From NCBI GenBank assembly GCA_016929525.1, contig JAFGIP010000008.1, positions 1-64,000 of the forward strand: a stretch of DNA of 64,000 nt. Reading direction: 5' to 3'. Numbering within the stretch: the first letter of the stretch is position 1; the number at the start of each line of letters is the position of its first letter. This document shows, one piece after another, positions 8,734 to 19,184 of the stretch. Source of the DNA: Bacteroidales bacterium. GTDB lineage: Bacteria > Bacteroidota > Bacteroidia > Bacteroidales > UBA10428. The notes under the pieces are model-generated. The model was not told the DNA's origin. It saw nothing but the letters and a program-made list of their open reading frames with translations, and did not search any database. Both the position numbers and the translations under genes were made by a program.

Positions 8734-9180
8734 TCAGCCTGTTATTTCCAAAATAAATGATGATAGTATCTGAAATGCCTTATCAAGATTCTTTTCTGCT
8801 TTTTTAGAGATTTCGTGCATAAACTCCCATTTATAACCTTTTATATGCAGTTGATATACTTCAGGAGTCTTTGTGAACAAATTATTACAGAGTGCAAGTA
8901 TATACGAGGGAGTAACAGAATGCATACTAAAGTCGGTTTTCAAGTCTGGTATTACCGGTTCAAGTTTACATTCATCTATTTCAGCAACCGAAGCATCAGC
9001 AAATACCACAAAATCGTAATTTGCAATTTTTTCTGCATCTTCTATATTCAGCTGATAATTCTGATCAATATCGACGAATTTGATACTTTCCCTGTTAATC
9101 CAGTCTTTAATTTTATCTGACAATAAGATACCTAATGCATCGTCCTGTCTGCCAGGATTGCCAATTCCTAATATCAGAAT
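8734..9180 (-). CDS. hoxW: Hydrogenase maturation protease (HoxW/HycI family, peptidase M52), non-canonical start
   Basis: Removes the C-terminal peptide of the [NiFe] large subunit after nickel insertion. Family motifs are in order: 'GIGNPGRQDDALG' at the N-terminus, 'FVVFADAS' (metal-binding Asp) and 'SMHSVTPS' (metal-binding His). The first motif lies upstream of the first TTG (9123) and there is no ATG, GTG or TTG in this frame between it and the frame's stop at 9222. I therefore place the start at ATT 9180 (giving (M)LILGIGNPG...); ATA 9207, overlapping the hoxH stop, is the other candidate. Translation is probably coupled to hoxH. A sequencing error at the start cannot be excluded. Confidence 0.8.
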   Translation of the reverse strand: MLILGIGNPGRQDDALGILLSDKIKDWINRESIKFVDIDQNYQLNIEDAEKIANYDFVVFADASVAEIDECKLEPVIPDLKTDFSMHSVTPSYILALCNNLFTKTPEVYQLHIKGYKWEFMHEISKKAEKNLDKAFQILSSFILEITG

Positions 9181-9203
9181 GCGTCTTGTATTTTGACTTG
9201 ATT

Positions 9204-10655
9204 TTATATGTTTCGCTTTTTATGGAGGAGTTTATCACCATTATAAAGTGATATTTCAAGTGGCATTTGTCCCAGAGCATGTGTAGCACAGCTCAAACAC
9301 GGGTCATACGCCCTAATAGCAACCTCTACAGCATTCATCATTGCTTCCGTAATTTCTTCCTTACCCGTCATCATCTTCTTTGCAACCTGGTTAACAGCTT
9401 CATTCATAGGCTGATTATTGTTTGTTGTTGAAACAATAAGATTGCACATTTTTATCTGATCCTGCTCATTTATCTTATAATGATGGAAAAGAGTTCCACG
9501 CGGAGCTTCTAATAAACCAACACCTTCCATCTTCTTCATCCCCTTAATTATTAGCTCACCTTCCATCAGGTCGGGATCCTGAAGCAGTTCTTTCATTTTT
9601 TCGGCTGCATGTAAAATCTCGATCAACCTTGCCCAATGAGCATGCATTGGCATATGATTTAAGCCACCTTTTGTATATGCTTTGAATTTCTCAAATTCCT
9701 TTTGTGCAAGCGGAGTATCGATAAACTCAGCATTGTTTAAACGCGCCAAAGGACCTACCGAATACCAACCCTCTTGCTTCCCTAATTCTTTCAGGTAAGG
9801 AAATTTCATATAACTCCAATTTCGTACTTCTTCATCGATATATTTATAATAATCCTGGTAATCAACATCATGCAGAATAATGCTTCCTTTACTGTCTTTA
9901 GCTCTTAACACGCCATGATATAAATCAAGTGCACCGTCTTTACGAACAAGGCTCAGGTAGCTGGATGGAAATTCGACAAATTGATCAATAACACCCTTAT
10001 TTTTTTCGTGATAATCATCAAAAAACTCAAGGGCTGCCAGTGACCAGTCGATCATTGAATCGATATTTAATGGTGCCGGACCGTTCAGTAATCTTTCTTT
10101 ATCTTCAGCAGAGAGATGTTTATTAATACCACCGGGTATAGCACCTGTTCCGTGTATTTTTTTTCCGGCAGTTGCTGCAATTATTTCCTGTCCGAATTTA
10201 CGCATCATGACTCCCTGAACTGCCAGATCTTTATTTTCAAGTGCCAGAGCCAATACGTTACGTTTTACAGGATCAGCGTCGATACCAAATAGAAGATCAG
10301 GGGATGCAAGATGAAAAAAGTGTAAAGAATGCGACTGAAATATTTGTCCATAATGCATCAACCTTCTCATTTTTTCACCGGTTGGAGTAAGCCCTTCACC
10401 TGTTCCTGCACCTACGATAACATCTAAAGCCTTTGCTGCCGCCAGATGATGGCTAACCGGGCATATTCCGCAAAGACGTTGCACCAGTACAGGTGCTTCC
10501 CAGTAAGGTCTTCCCTGAACAAAACGTTCAAATCCTCTGAATTCAACTATATGAAGACGTGTTTGTGTGACTTGTCCATCATTATCTAGATGAATAGTTA
10601 CTTTACCATGTCCTTCGACACGTGTTACCGGTTCTATCGTAATTTTTTGTCCCAT
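9204..10655 (-). CDS. hoxH: [NiFe] hydrogenase large subunit HoxH (group 3 type)
   Basis: Carries the Ni-Fe(CN)2CO site that splits or makes H2. Ligands are C62 and C65 in 'RLCGICPVSHH' and C453 and C456 in 'DPCLSCATH'. The protein continues 24 residues past H459, the expected tail removed by the protease encoded directly downstream. 'EPVTRVEGHGKV' at the N-terminus is typical. The order EF-U-Y-H and the diaphorase partners point to the bidirectional NAD-linked group 3d. It starts 8 bases after hoxY. Confidence 0.95.
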   Translation of the reverse strand: MGQKITIEPVTRVEGHGKVTIHLDNDGQVTQTRLHIVEFRGFERFVQGRPYWEAPVLVQRLCGICPVSHHLAAAKALDVIVGAGTGEGLTPTGEKMRRLMHYGQIFQSHSLHFFHLASPDLLFGIDADPVKRNVLALALENKDLAVQGVMMRKFGQEIIAATAGKKIHGTGAIPGGINKHLSAEDKERLLNGPAPLNIDSMIDWSLAALEFFDDYHEKNKGVIDQFVEFPSSYLSLVRKDGALDLYHGVLRAKDSKGSIILHDVDYQDYYKYIDEEVRNWSYMKFPYLKELGKQEGWYSVGPLARLNNAEFIDTPLAQKEFEKFKAYTKGGLNHMPMHAHWARLIEILHAAEKMKELLQDPDLMEGELIIKGMKKMEGVGLLEAPRGTLFHHYKINEQDQIKMCNLIVSTTNNNQPMNEAVNQVAKKMMTGKEEITEAMMNAVEVAIRAYDPCLSCATHALGQMPLEISLYNGDKLLHKKRNI

Positions 10656-10663
10656 GCTTCTAA

Positions 10664-11212
10664 TTAATCAAATTTTACTACTTCATAAGGGAGTTTCATC
10701 TCATTTCCTGTAATGAGTGCTACCAGTGCTTCCCAGATCAGATCTGCACGAGGAGGGCATCCGGGTAAATGGTAATCCATTTTAACAATCTCATGACAAG
10801 GATATACTTTATTTAACATTATTGGAATTTCCGGATCGTTCGGAATAATCTTTTCCGTATTGTTTAAAACTGTCGGTCCATTGATATATGCTTCCTCAAG
10901 ACATTCCTTAATAGGAATGCCGTTTCTCATTGCCGGAAGACCTCCCATTATTGCACATTCACCAACAGATATAAGTATCTTACATTGTTCTCTGAAATCT
11001 TTCAATACATGAACATTCTCACTATTACAGCATCCTCCTTCAATAAGTCCGATATCACATTTCTTAGTAAACTTTTTAATATCATTTATCGGCGATTTAT
11101 TGAATTCTACCAGATCAATCAGTTCAAGTATTCTTTCATCGATATCTAATAATGACATATGACATCCAAAGCATCCTGCCAATGATGTTGTTGCTACTAC
11201 TGGTTTACCCAT
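10664..11212 (-). CDS. hoxY: [NiFe] hydrogenase small subunit HoxY
   Basis: 182-residue cytoplasmic small subunit that holds the proximal [4Fe-4S] cluster between the Ni-Fe site and the diaphorase module. Cluster ligands sit in 'AGCFGCHMS', 'EGGCC', 'VGECAIMGG' and 'LPGCPPRA'. There is no twin-arginine signal and no C-terminal three-cluster extension, which agrees with a soluble group 3 enzyme rather than a membrane uptake hydrogenase. Same operon as hoxU (24-base gap) and hoxH (8-base gap). Confidence 0.94.
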   Translation of the reverse strand: MGKPVVATTSLAGCFGCHMSLLDIDERILELIDLVEFNKSPINDIKKFTKKCDIGLIEGGCCNSENVHVLKDFREQCKILISVGECAIMGGLPAMRNGIPIKECLEEAYINGPTVLNNTEKIIPNDPEIPIMLNKVYPCHEIVKMDYHLPGCPPRADLIWEALVALITGNEMKLPYEVVKFD

Positions 11213-11236
11213 TGTTATTTCTTTTTGAACATGTAA

Positions 11237-11938
11237 TTATCTCTTTTCTTCTATATCGCTACCGATCGATTGTTTATCATATTTACGTTCACCAATCGGG
11301 ACATCAAAACCTTTCTCACGAACAAGCAAAGCGCCTACCGGACATATATCCATCGATTTCTGGGCCAGATCATCCGAAAGATCTTTTCCTATTTTCGGAT
11401 CAACCCCAATTTCAACATGAGTTCCTCTGCGTCGATAAGCGAAAATTGTCCTGCCTTTTTCATCATGAATGCCTCTGATACATCTTTTGCATAGAATGCA
11501 CCTGTTTTGATCCTTCACTAGTTTGGGATTAGATGCATCAAGCTCACGCTGCGGAAATGCATATGGAAACCTGGGGACCATAATCTTGTATCTGTATGCC
11601 AGGGCCTGGAGCTCGCAGTTGCCGCTTTTTTCACAAGCCGGGCAGAAGTGATTTCCCTCTATAAAGAACAGCTCGATAATTGCCTTTCGTAAATCAGCCA
11701 GTTCAGGATCTTCATTTATAATCTCCATATTCTCAGATACTGGCGTAGTACATGCTGTCATTAACCTTCCATTGACTTTTACAGTGCAAATTCTGCAGCT
11801 TCCCCTGGGTTTAACTCCCGGATAATTGCAAAGTGTGGGAATATATATTCCGTTATCTTTTGCTGCATCAACTATATACTGTCCCTTCTGAGCCATACAT
11901 TCAATGCCGTCAATTGTGATATTTACTATCTGATTCAT
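11237..11938 (-). CDS. hoxU: NAD-linked hydrogenase diaphorase subunit HoxU
   Basis: 233 residues, homologous to the N-terminus of NuoG and of HydA. An N-terminal plant-type [2Fe-2S] ferredoxin fold (Cys in 'TLCNYPGVKPRGSCRICTV' and 'MTACTTP') is followed by the His/Cys [4Fe-4S] motif 'HFCPACEKSGNC' and by ferredoxin-type 'CILCKRCIRG' with a final Cys in 'DICPVGALL'. It passes electrons between HoxF and HoxY. It starts 11 bases after hoxF. Confidence 0.93.
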   Translation of the reverse strand: MNQIVNITIDGIECMAQKGQYIVDAAKDNGIYIPTLCNYPGVKPRGSCRICTVKVNGRLMTACTTPVSENMEIINEDPELADLRKAIIELFFIEGNHFCPACEKSGNCELQALAYRYKIMVPRFPYAFPQRELDASNPKLVKDQNRCILCKRCIRGIHDEKGRTIFAYRRRGTHVEIGVDPKIGKDLSDDLAQKSMDICPVGALLVREKGFDVPIGERKYDKQSIGSDIEEKR

Positions 11939-11949
11939 ACAATATCTTT

Positions 11950-13749
11950 TTAAATATTAGGAATACGATGTGTTACTTCACAAGCATCTTTTACTGCTGC
12001 TGAAAGATCGAATCCTGTATCGTATTCTTTTGCGGTTTGTAACTTTTCTTCATAAAGGTGTCTGAAATTCTTTATAGATGTCAGCAGTGGATTTGCAGCA
12101 GTTTGCCCAAGTCCGCATCTGCTTGCCTTAAGAAATTTACCCCAGTTTTCAATATCCGCAATATCCTGTGCGATACCACGTGCATTAAGAATCTTCTCTA
12201 ATTTCTGTTTAAGTACAGTAGGTAATATCCTGCAGGTTGAGCAGCTTCCACATGATTCTTCAATAAAGAATTCCATAAAATTAAGTACAACGTCCTCCAG
12301 TAAATCCCTGTGTTCCCCAAAAATTATCAGTGATCCACCTGTAGCAAGGTCTTCATACCCCAGAGTTCTGTTAAATTCATCCGGACCAATAAGTGAACCT
12401 GAAGGTCCCCCCACTTGAACAGCCTGGACATTACCCGATTTACCGACCATTTCAAGAATATCATTAACAGAAAAACCCCATGCTACTTCATACACTCCGG
12501 GGTTTCTGCAATCTCCGGAAATACTTAAAAGCTTTGTTCCTGTTGAATCTGCGGTACCAAATGATCTGTACCAATCGCCACCATTTAAAATTACTTTTAC
12601 TACTGAACAAAGTGTTTCAACATTATTCACCACAGTTGGCATTTCGAGGTATCCTTTCTCAACAGGGAATGGAGGCCTGTCACGTGGTTCACCTCTTTTC
12701 CCCTCAGCAGATTCAATAAGCGCTGATTCCTCTCCACACACATAAGCCCCTGCTCCAAACTGAATACGAATATCAAAGTTGAATCCGTTTTTACCCATAA
12801 TATTTTTACCCAGATAATTCTTTTCACGGGCTGCTTTTAAAATATCTTCCAGGTAATTCTCCAGATATTTATATTCATATCGTAGGTATAATATCCCTTC
12901 TGATGCTCCTACAGCATATCCGGCAACTACCATTCCTTCAAACAGCAGACGAGGCAGTTCTGTAAGTATAACTCTGTCCTTAAAGGTACCCGGCTCTCCT
13001 TCATCGGCATTACAAAAGATGTATTTCTTTTCACCTTCGGCATTTCTGCAGAATTCCCACTTCAATCCGGTAGGGAAACCAGCACCTCCCCTACCTCGGA
13101 TATTAGAGTGCTTTACTTCTGCAATAACCTCTTCAGGAGTCATCTTGATTATCTTTTTTATAGCTTCCCCAACTTTATAATCAGGGTCGAGAATAGGCCC
13201 TATTTTTCTAATATTATTGCTGACAACGGATTTAACAAGTGCGTTGCGATTTGCTCCATCACCAAAACTGGCTGAGAACATTTTTTCAATTTCCTTACCT
13301 TCTTTGATATCGCGAATTATTTCTTTTACCCGAAAAGCTGTAAGCTTTGTAAAAATACGATTGTTGATTATTGCAGCCGGTTCCTGATCATTCATCCCTA
13401 TACAAGAAGTTTCATACAAACCTATCAAACCATCGGGGGTTGTTTCACCGAACTTTATTCCGGTTTCTTTTTCAAATGCTGCAGCAACTTCATTTCTGCC
13501 CATCATATTAGCAACAGCACTATTATTCAGATAAATCGAAAATTTACCTGTTGGTTTCATGCTGAAAAAATGGTAAAAAGAAATGGTTTGTTCAACATCA
13601 ACCTCAGACATATTCAGATCCTGAGCAATGATCGTAATTACTTCAGATGAAATATATCCGTATTCAGATTGAATTTCAATTAATATATCCATCAAGCGAG
13701 TCTTATCGTGATGATATTTATCCAGTACCTTCTGCGTGTATTTCTTCAT
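11950..13749 (-). CDS. hoxF: HoxE-HoxF fusion: NAD(H)-oxidising flavoprotein subunit of the NiFe hydrogenase
   Basis: 599 residues. Residues 1-150 are a NuoE/HoxE-like thioredoxin domain; 170-599 are NuoF/HoxF-like with the NAD/FMN site ('RGRGGAGFPTGLKW', 'CNADEGEPGTFKDR', 'GAGAYVCGEESALIES') and the [4Fe-4S] ligands 'ESCGSCSTC...CGLGQ'. In the NuoE-like part, three of the four [2Fe-2S] ligands seen in HydC of this same window are replaced (N75, A80 and N120; only C116 remains), so this domain probably has no cluster and serves as a structural element. The start ATG 13749 opens on the NuoE-like domain. First gene of the hox operon, with a Rex-like site upstream. Confidence 0.94.
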   Translation of the reverse strand: MKKYTQKVLDKYHHDKTRLMDILIEIQSEYGYISSEVITIIAQDLNMSEVDVEQTISFYHFFSMKPTGKFSIYLNNSAVANMMGRNEVAAAFEKETGIKFGETTPDGLIGLYETSCIGMNDQEPAAIINNRIFTKLTAFRVKEIIRDIKEGKEIEKMFSASFGDGANRNALVKSVVSNNIRKIGPILDPDYKVGEAIKKIIKMTPEEVIAEVKHSNIRGRGGAGFPTGLKWEFCRNAEGEKKYIFCNADEGEPGTFKDRVILTELPRLLFEGMVVAGYAVGASEGILYLRYEYKYLENYLEDILKAAREKNYLGKNIMGKNGFNFDIRIQFGAGAYVCGEESALIESAEGKRGEPRDRPPFPVEKGYLEMPTVVNNVETLCSVVKVILNGGDWYRSFGTADSTGTKLLSISGDCRNPGVYEVAWGFSVNDILEMVGKSGNVQAVQVGGPSGSLIGPDEFNRTLGYEDLATGGSLIIFGEHRDLLEDVVLNFMEFFIEESCGSCSTCRILPTVLKQKLEKILNARGIAQDIADIENWGKFLKASRCGLGQTAANPLLTSIKNFRHLYEEKLQTAKEYDTGFDLSAAVKDACEVTHRIPNI

Positions 13750-13804
13750 AAACTTGAAGATATTTTTTTGATAAACAATGGTTTATAACTATAAGAAGTG
13801 TTAT

Positions 13805-13822
13805 TTGTTATTTTTTTCACAA
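13805..13822. promoter_or_regulatory. Putative Rex operator upstream of hoxF
   Basis: TTGTTATTTTTTTCACAA: the left half is as in the other sites here and the right half is the classical TCACAA half of Rex operators. It is 56-73 bases before hoxF. It is the weakest dyad of the four, but size, end bases and placement agree. The 335-base gap 13750-14084 otherwise holds only the terminator of the WG-repeat gene and AT-rich sequence. Confidence 0.55.
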
Positions 13823-14013
13823 ACGAAGATAGAACTTTCTAAAATCTCTACCAAGCTCTAAATGGTAATTTAGATTTATTATAAATTTAATTCAATTGAA
13901 TAGTACAATTCAATTATAAGGTGTAAAATAATTAGTTAAAATGCTAAAATAGAATGTGTTTAAATAACAAAAGATATGATAATTATCAGAGACTTCTGAA
14001 AAACCGCAGGCAT

Positions 14014-14044
14014 TAAAAAAAGCCCCGGCTTGAATGCCGGAGCT
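14014..14044 (-). terminator. Rho-independent terminator after the WG-repeat gene
   Basis: Read on the minus strand: AGCTCCGGC, a 6-base loop, GCCGGGGCT and then a run of seven T. It lies about 40 bases after the stop codon of the gene at 14085 and insulates it from the hox promoter. Confidence 0.8.
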
Positions 14045-14084
14045 AATGATTATATTCCGAAATAAAAAATCCTGATTTTTTGAA

Positions 14085-15137
14085 CTATTTAACTTTTGCT
14101 ACATCCTTAAGACCAGCAAATTCAGGTTCAACCACCCAGCTACCTGACTTATCAATAATACCCCATAAATCGCCTGATTTCGCTAAAGCAAAACCATTTA
14201 TAAAATCGCGAGCGCCATCGAATTTGGGTTCAATAACCCATTCCCCCTTTGTATTATAATAGCCGAATTTATTTTCTTTCCTACCTCTGGCTAAGCCGTC
14301 AATAAAGTCTTCTACTATTTCAGAATCGGACGTGGGTGTTTTTTCTCCAGATTTATTTATATATAACCAAACATCTCCATCTTTAACTCGTGCTATACCA
14401 CTCGCCGGGTCGAAGTTCTTCGCAGCTTTATACTGTGGTTTTATAGCCCATTGTCCGTCACTTTTGATATAACCAATTGTACCTTCAGTAGTTTTAGCCC
14501 ATGCAAGTCCTCCCACAAAATAGCCAACTCCGTCATATTGAGCCTCTATTACTTTATTACCTTTGGTATCTATAAATCCAAAATTACCGGCTGTTGTTTT
14601 AAAAGGAGCAAGACCTTCAGAAAAATTTCTTACATCTGCCAAATCAGGAATTTTAACTGATGTTTCAGTTCCTTTTTTATCTATAATATAAAAGGCATCC
14701 CCAATTTTTGTAACTGCATACTCTCCTTCAAACTCTGAGACATAATCATATTTTGCCGGAATAACAGCTTTCCCTTCAGTATTTAAGTAGCCCCATTTAT
14801 CATCATATTTCACCTGAACCATACCAAATTCAAAACCTTTTAACCCAAAACCAAAAGCCTCTTTCATTCTAAAATCCTTAACTTCTGTATCCAGTTTCTC
14901 ACCTTTCAAATTAATGAAATAGAATCTTTTTGTTTGCTTATCATATATTACAGCGAGACCTTCTTCAGAAAATGCATGGCATCTTCTATACTGCGCAGGA
15001 ATTAAAATTTCACCGTCAGTTTTAATATAGCCCCATTCTTTTGAGCCGACAGGATTAAACTGTGCAACATAAGTTTGCGAATAACAATTAAATCCTGTCA
15101 CCATTAATAAACCATAGATTACAATTGATTTTTTCAT
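14085..15137 (-). CDS. Exported WG-repeat protein
   Basis: 350 residues with a signal peptide (MKKSIVIYGLLMVTGFNCYSQ) followed by tandem ~45-residue WG repeats. Each repeat has the form 'W-G-Y/F-I-x-T-x-G-x-x-V-I-x-P-x-Y/F-D' (for example 'KWGYLNTEGKAVIPAKYD', 'NFGFIDTKGNKVIEAQYD', 'KFGYYNTKGEWVIEPKFD', 'LWGIIDKSGSWVVEPEFA'). Such repeats form solenoid or propeller-like surfaces and are common in exported Bacteroidota proteins; no enzymatic residue is evident. Ligand and role unknown. Single gene with its own terminator. Confidence 0.85.
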   Translation of the reverse strand: MKKSIVIYGLLMVTGFNCYSQTYVAQFNPVGSKEWGYIKTDGEILIPAQYRRCHAFSEEGLAVIYDKQTKRFYFINLKGEKLDTEVKDFRMKEAFGFGLKGFEFGMVQVKYDDKWGYLNTEGKAVIPAKYDYVSEFEGEYAVTKIGDAFYIIDKKGTETSVKIPDLADVRNFSEGLAPFKTTAGNFGFIDTKGNKVIEAQYDGVGYFVGGLAWAKTTEGTIGYIKSDGQWAIKPQYKAAKNFDPASGIARVKDGDVWLYINKSGEKTPTSDSEIVEDFIDGLARGRKENKFGYYNTKGEWVIEPKFDGARDFINGFALAKSGDLWGIIDKSGSWVVEPEFAGLKDVAKVK

Positions 15138-15267
15138 GATGTCGAGTAGTTTTTATAATTGTTTGTTAAAATTAATCAATTTCAAACGACCGATCATACT
15201 TTAGATCATTATCAGCAAAATCTAAAAATATTTCATCCAAGGAATTAACTCCTGATATTTTTTTGCA

Positions 15268-18200
15268 TTATAAAAACTTATTTAAAACCGAGAACAAAAA
15301 ATCAGGTTTAATCGGTTTGGCAATATAATCATTAAACCCGGCTTTAAGAATTTGATATTCATCTTCCGACCTTGCGTAAGCCGTTTGGGCAATAATAACC
15401 TGGCCGGGATACTGGGCCCTGATCTTTTCTGCTGCTTCATAACCATCCATTATTGGCATTTTAATATCCATCAGTATAACATCATATATAGATTTTTTAC
15501 TGCGATTTGAAAATTTTTTTAATGCGTCGTGGCCGTTTATTGCCCAATCAATTGTTATTCCGGTTTTTTTAAGAAGCTGTTCAATGTACAGGTAAACTGT
15601 TTTTTCGTCTTCAACAATAAGAACCTGTTTTTTATGCCAGTTATAGGTCTGTTTCGTATGTTTCTTCGATGGATTTTCGTGAACATGAGAATCAGTTGCC
15701 TGGTAAGGTAAGGAGAAATAAAAACTGGAGCCTTCCCCGAATTCTGATTCAACTTTTAACTTGCCACCTAAAAGCTGGGCAAGTCTTTGCGATATTGAAA
15801 GACCTAACCCTGCACCCCTGTATGAACCCTGGGCATTTTGTGCTGATTTTCTAAACCGATCAAAAATATGATCTATCTCTTCTTCTGAAATACCTATTCC
15901 TGTATCATGAACATAAAAAAGCAGGTCTTCATTTCGTATACTTAATCCAAACTCAATATAACCTTTGTCAGTAAACTTATAAGCATTATTCATCAGGTTT
16001 GCCAGGATTTGTTTAGTTCTGAATTTATCGGAATAAATTTTCAGGTCCTGATCTTTAATGCTGTTTTTTAATTTTATTGTAAGATCATCTTTTTTATTAT
16101 TTAGTGTAAAAGACGAATAAATCTGGTCGACGATTTCATTTACACTGAATACTTCTTTTCTTATCAGTACCTGGTTGGCTTCAATGAGTGAAAGATCCAG
16201 AATATCTTCAATAATTACCAGCAGGGATTCTGAGTTGACATTAATCAGGTTGATAAATTCATCTCTTTCTTCGGGAGTAAGGTCAGTATCTTTCAACAGA
16301 CTTGAGAAACCAACAATTGCATTCATCGGAGTTCGAATTTCATGACTCATATTGGCCAGAAATGCCGACTTCAGCATATCCGATTCTTCGGCTTTTTCCT
16401 TGGCAGCTTTTAATTCTCTTGTTCTTTTTTCAACAAGTTTTTCAAGATGGTTTCTGTGCTGTTCAAGTTCTGCCTTTTGCTGTTCAATTTTAATTGTACG
16501 GTCCGAAACTTTTTGCTGTAATATTTTTTTATCATTTTGAAGTCGCTTTTCACGATACTTTATGTAAAAGACTACTATTGCAACTGCAAGTAAAAGCTCA
16601 AGTAAATAAAACCAACCTCTTTTCCAGAATGGCGGTATTACGATAAGATCAAGAGATGCTCCTTCTTCGTTCCATTCACCATCGTTGTTTGATCCCTGCA
16701 CACGAAAAGTATATCTTCCCGGATTCAAGTTGGTATAAGTAACTTCTCTTTTGGTACCACTTTCTATCCATTCTCTATCAAATCCTTCAAGCTTATATCT
16801 ATACTGATTTTTATTGGTGTTGGTATAGTTAAGTGCAGCGAATTTAATAGTGATCACGGACTGTTTATATGACAACTGAATTTCACCGGCAAAATTGATA
16901 TGCTTTTTAAGAGTTGAATTTTGCGCGCTGGGGCCGACTCTTTCATTCGATATACTGAAATCGGTTATAAAAACAGGGGGCTTCAGGTGGTTATCGACAA
17001 TACTGTCAGGATGAAAAACATTGAATCCATTTTTACCTCCAAAATACATCATGCCTGAAGAACTTAATAAAATTGAAGTGTAGTTAAATTCATTACCCTG
17101 AAGTCCGTCTGCAACATCATAATTTCTAAATGTTTTCTCGTGCGGATTAAATTTCGAAAGACCACGATTTGTACTCAACCAAAGATTATGTTTACTGTCC
17201 TCAAGAATACCAAGTACTGCATTCCCATTTAGTCCATCTCTTTCCATATAATGGGTAAAACTTTGTGAGTGAGGATTAAACTTATTTAATGCAATATCGG
17301 TACCTATCCAGAGGTTTCGTTCTGAGTCTTCAAAAATATCATAAACCCATGCCCCAAATATAGATTGATCATTTCCCTGATCAGGTATATATCTTTTAAA
17401 ATTCTTTTTATTCCTGTTAAACAGATTCAATCCGTTTCGCGTGCCAATCCAGAGATTATTTTTACTGTCCTCAAATACTATAAATATATCATTATTACTT
17501 ATGCTGTTCGGTTCATTGGGATTATTGGTGTAATGATTAAAAACATTGTTTTCTTTATCCAAAATATCAATTCCGTTACCAATTGTTCCGATCCACAACA
17601 GACCTGTATGGTCTTCCAGAACTGTCCAGACATTGTTACCTCCCAGACTACTATCATTTAAAGGATCATGCTTATAGTGTTTAAATGTTTTATCTTCCCA
17701 GCTATACATCGACATCCCTTCTAAATATGTTCCCAACCACAAGTCGTTATTACTGTCTCTGTAAATCTCAGTAATAATATTACTGCTAATGGAATGTTTC
17801 TTATTAGATTTAACGGTCAGATGTTTAATACTACCATTTGAAGGATTATATACATCGATACCGGCTCCATCGGTACCAATCCACACATTTTGATCTGCGT
17901 CTTCTGCTATTGTCAACACTGAACTACAGCAATAAGCAGCTTCTTTCTCAGACATAAGGTATCTGTACTGTTGAAATTTAATTGCCTTTGGATCGTAAAT
18001 ATTTACTCCTCCGTGAAAACTTCCAATCCAAATAATATTATCGGGTGAACAATATATTGAATACAGCTGATTATTGCTTATAGTAGTTTCATCGAAGCGG
18101 GAACTTTTATGAAAGCTGAATTCGTCTGTCTTCTTATTGTATATATTTAAACCGCCATGATCGGTAGCTATCAGAAATATATCTTTCTCAAGTTCAAAAA

Positions 18201-19059
18201 TTGAAGTAACAGCATTTGTATTAAGTCTATTCTCATTTACATTACTCTTATAATGTTCAAACCTATCTTTTAACTGATCATAATAGAATAAACCATTTTC
18301 CGTTCCGAACCATATATTATTATCGGAATCGACATATATCGCTCCGAAATTTGTATTAAAAAGATCGGCCTGGTAATTTTCTAAAAGTTCATAACTGGTA
18401 AATTCTTTCTTTAAGGGATCATATTTTGATAAAATACCCGACGTAGACCCTATCCACAAATTTCCATATGTATCTTCCCCGATGGAACAAACAAAATTAC
18501 TACCAATACTTTTTGAATTGAAAGAATCGGCAATAAAGTAAGTAAAGCTATCAGACTCTCTTTGATAAAGATTTAACCCTCCTCCTGAAGTTCCTATCCA
18601 TAGATTTTTGTGTGAATCTTCAAAAATTGTTCTGATATTATTATTACTTATGCATCCAGGTTTATTTGTATCCTGTCGGTAATGAAAAAATATTTCCTGC
18701 TCACGATCAAACCTGTCTAGTCCATTATACCCATTACCAATCCACATTTCTCCGTAACTATCCTCATAGATCTCAACCACGAAGTTCGAACTAATTGAAG
18801 TAGTATCCTGTGCATCAAACTGATAAATAGTAAATTCATAGCCATCGTATTTATTCAGTCCTATGTCAGTACCGAACCACATAAAACCGTTTCTGTCCTG
18901 ATATATCGCATGGACAGTGCTTTGTGAAAGACCATCTTCAACAGTCAGATGTTTGAAAATGAGGGCCGGACTTTGTGAATAAACAGGAGCAATTTTAATA
19001 AGTCCAAATGATATGAAGCAAAACCAGGCTAAAATGTTTTGCGTAAATTTCTTATTCAT
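15268..19059 (-). CDS. Hybrid two-component sensor: two-propeller periplasmic sensor, Y_Y_Y domain, histidine kinase and receiver (no AraC domain)
   Basis: 1263 residues. Signal peptide 1-29. About fourteen Reg_prop repeats follow ('[24 protein letters not shown]', repeated 'NLWIGT' and 'FEDSxxNLWIG') to near residue 700, then a Y_Y_Y domain ('[23 protein letters not shown]'), one membrane span ('[21 protein letters not shown]'), a coiled coil, HisKA with H906 in '[18 protein letters not shown]', HATPase_c ('[18 protein letters not shown]', 'GAGLGLSI') and a receiver with D1198. Classical Bacteroides HTCS proteins end in an AraC-type HTH; this one stops after the receiver, so output must pass to another protein. 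The three barrel-like genes lie just downstream. Confidence 0.92.
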   Translation of the reverse strand: MNKKFTQNILAWFCFISFGLIKIAPVYSQSPALIFKHLTVEDGLSQSTVHAIYQDRNGFMWFGTDIGLNKYDGYEFTIYQFDAQDTTSISSNFVVEIYEDSYGEMWIGNGYNGLDRFDREQEIFFHYRQDTNKPGCISNNNIRTIFEDSHKNLWIGTSGGGLNLYQRESDSFTYFIADSFNSKSIGSNFVCSIGEDTYGNLWIGSTSGILSKYDPLKKEFTSYELLENYQADLFNTNFGAIYVDSDNNIWFGTENGLFYYDQLKDRFEHYKSNVNENRLNTNAVTSIFELEKDIFLIATDHGGLNIYNKKTDEFSFHKSSRFDETTISNNQLYSIYCSPDNIIWIGSFHGGVNIYDPKAIKFQQYRYLMSEKEAAYCCSSVLTIAEDADQNVWIGTDGAGIDVYNPSNGSIKHLTVKSNKKHSISSNIITEIYRDSNNDLWLGTYLEGMSMYSWEDKTFKHYKHDPLNDSSLGGNNVWTVLEDHTGLLWIGTIGNGIDILDKENNVFNHYTNNPNEPNSISNNDIFIVFEDSKNNLWIGTRNGLNLFNRNKKNFKRYIPDQGNDQSIFGAWVYDIFEDSERNLWIGTDIALNKFNPHSQSFTHYMERDGLNGNAVLGILEDSKHNLWLSTNRGLSKFNPHEKTFRNYDVADGLQGNEFNYTSILLSSSGMMYFGGKNGFNVFHPDSIVDNHLKPPVFITDFSISNERVGPSAQNSTLKKHINFAGEIQLSYKQSVITIKFAALNYTNTNKNQYRYKLEGFDREWIESGTKREVTYTNLNPGRYTFRVQGSNNDGEWNEEGASLDLIVIPPFWKRGWFYLLELLLAVAIVVFYIKYREKRLQNDKKILQQKVSDRTIKIEQQKAELEQHRNHLEKLVEKRTRELKAAKEKAEESDMLKSAFLANMSHEIRTPMNAIVGFSSLLKDTDLTPEERDEFINLINVNSESLLVIIEDILDLSLIEANQVLIRKEVFSVNEIVDQIYSSFTLNNKKDDLTIKLKNSIKDQDLKIYSDKFRTKQILANLMNNAYKFTDKGYIEFGLSIRNEDLLFYVHDTGIGISEEEIDHIFDRFRKSAQNAQGSYRGAGLGLSISQRLAQLLGGKLKVESEFGEGSSFYFSLPYQATDSHVHENPSKKHTKQTYNWHKKQVLIVEDEKTVYLYIEQLLKKTGITIDWAINGHDALKKFSNRSKKSIYDVILMDIKMPIMDGYEAAEKIRAQYPGQVIIAQTAYARSEDEYQILKAGFNDYIAKPIKPDFLFSVLNKFL

Positions 19060-19184
19060 AATTTGTAATAAGAGAGTCTCAGTGGTAGATCAAAGATAAA
19101 ATTCTTTTATGAAAATAATATTCTAAAAAAAGTTTGTTGTTGCTGCATTATTAAGAAAAAGAAATCTGTGATAATATTTGGGTA

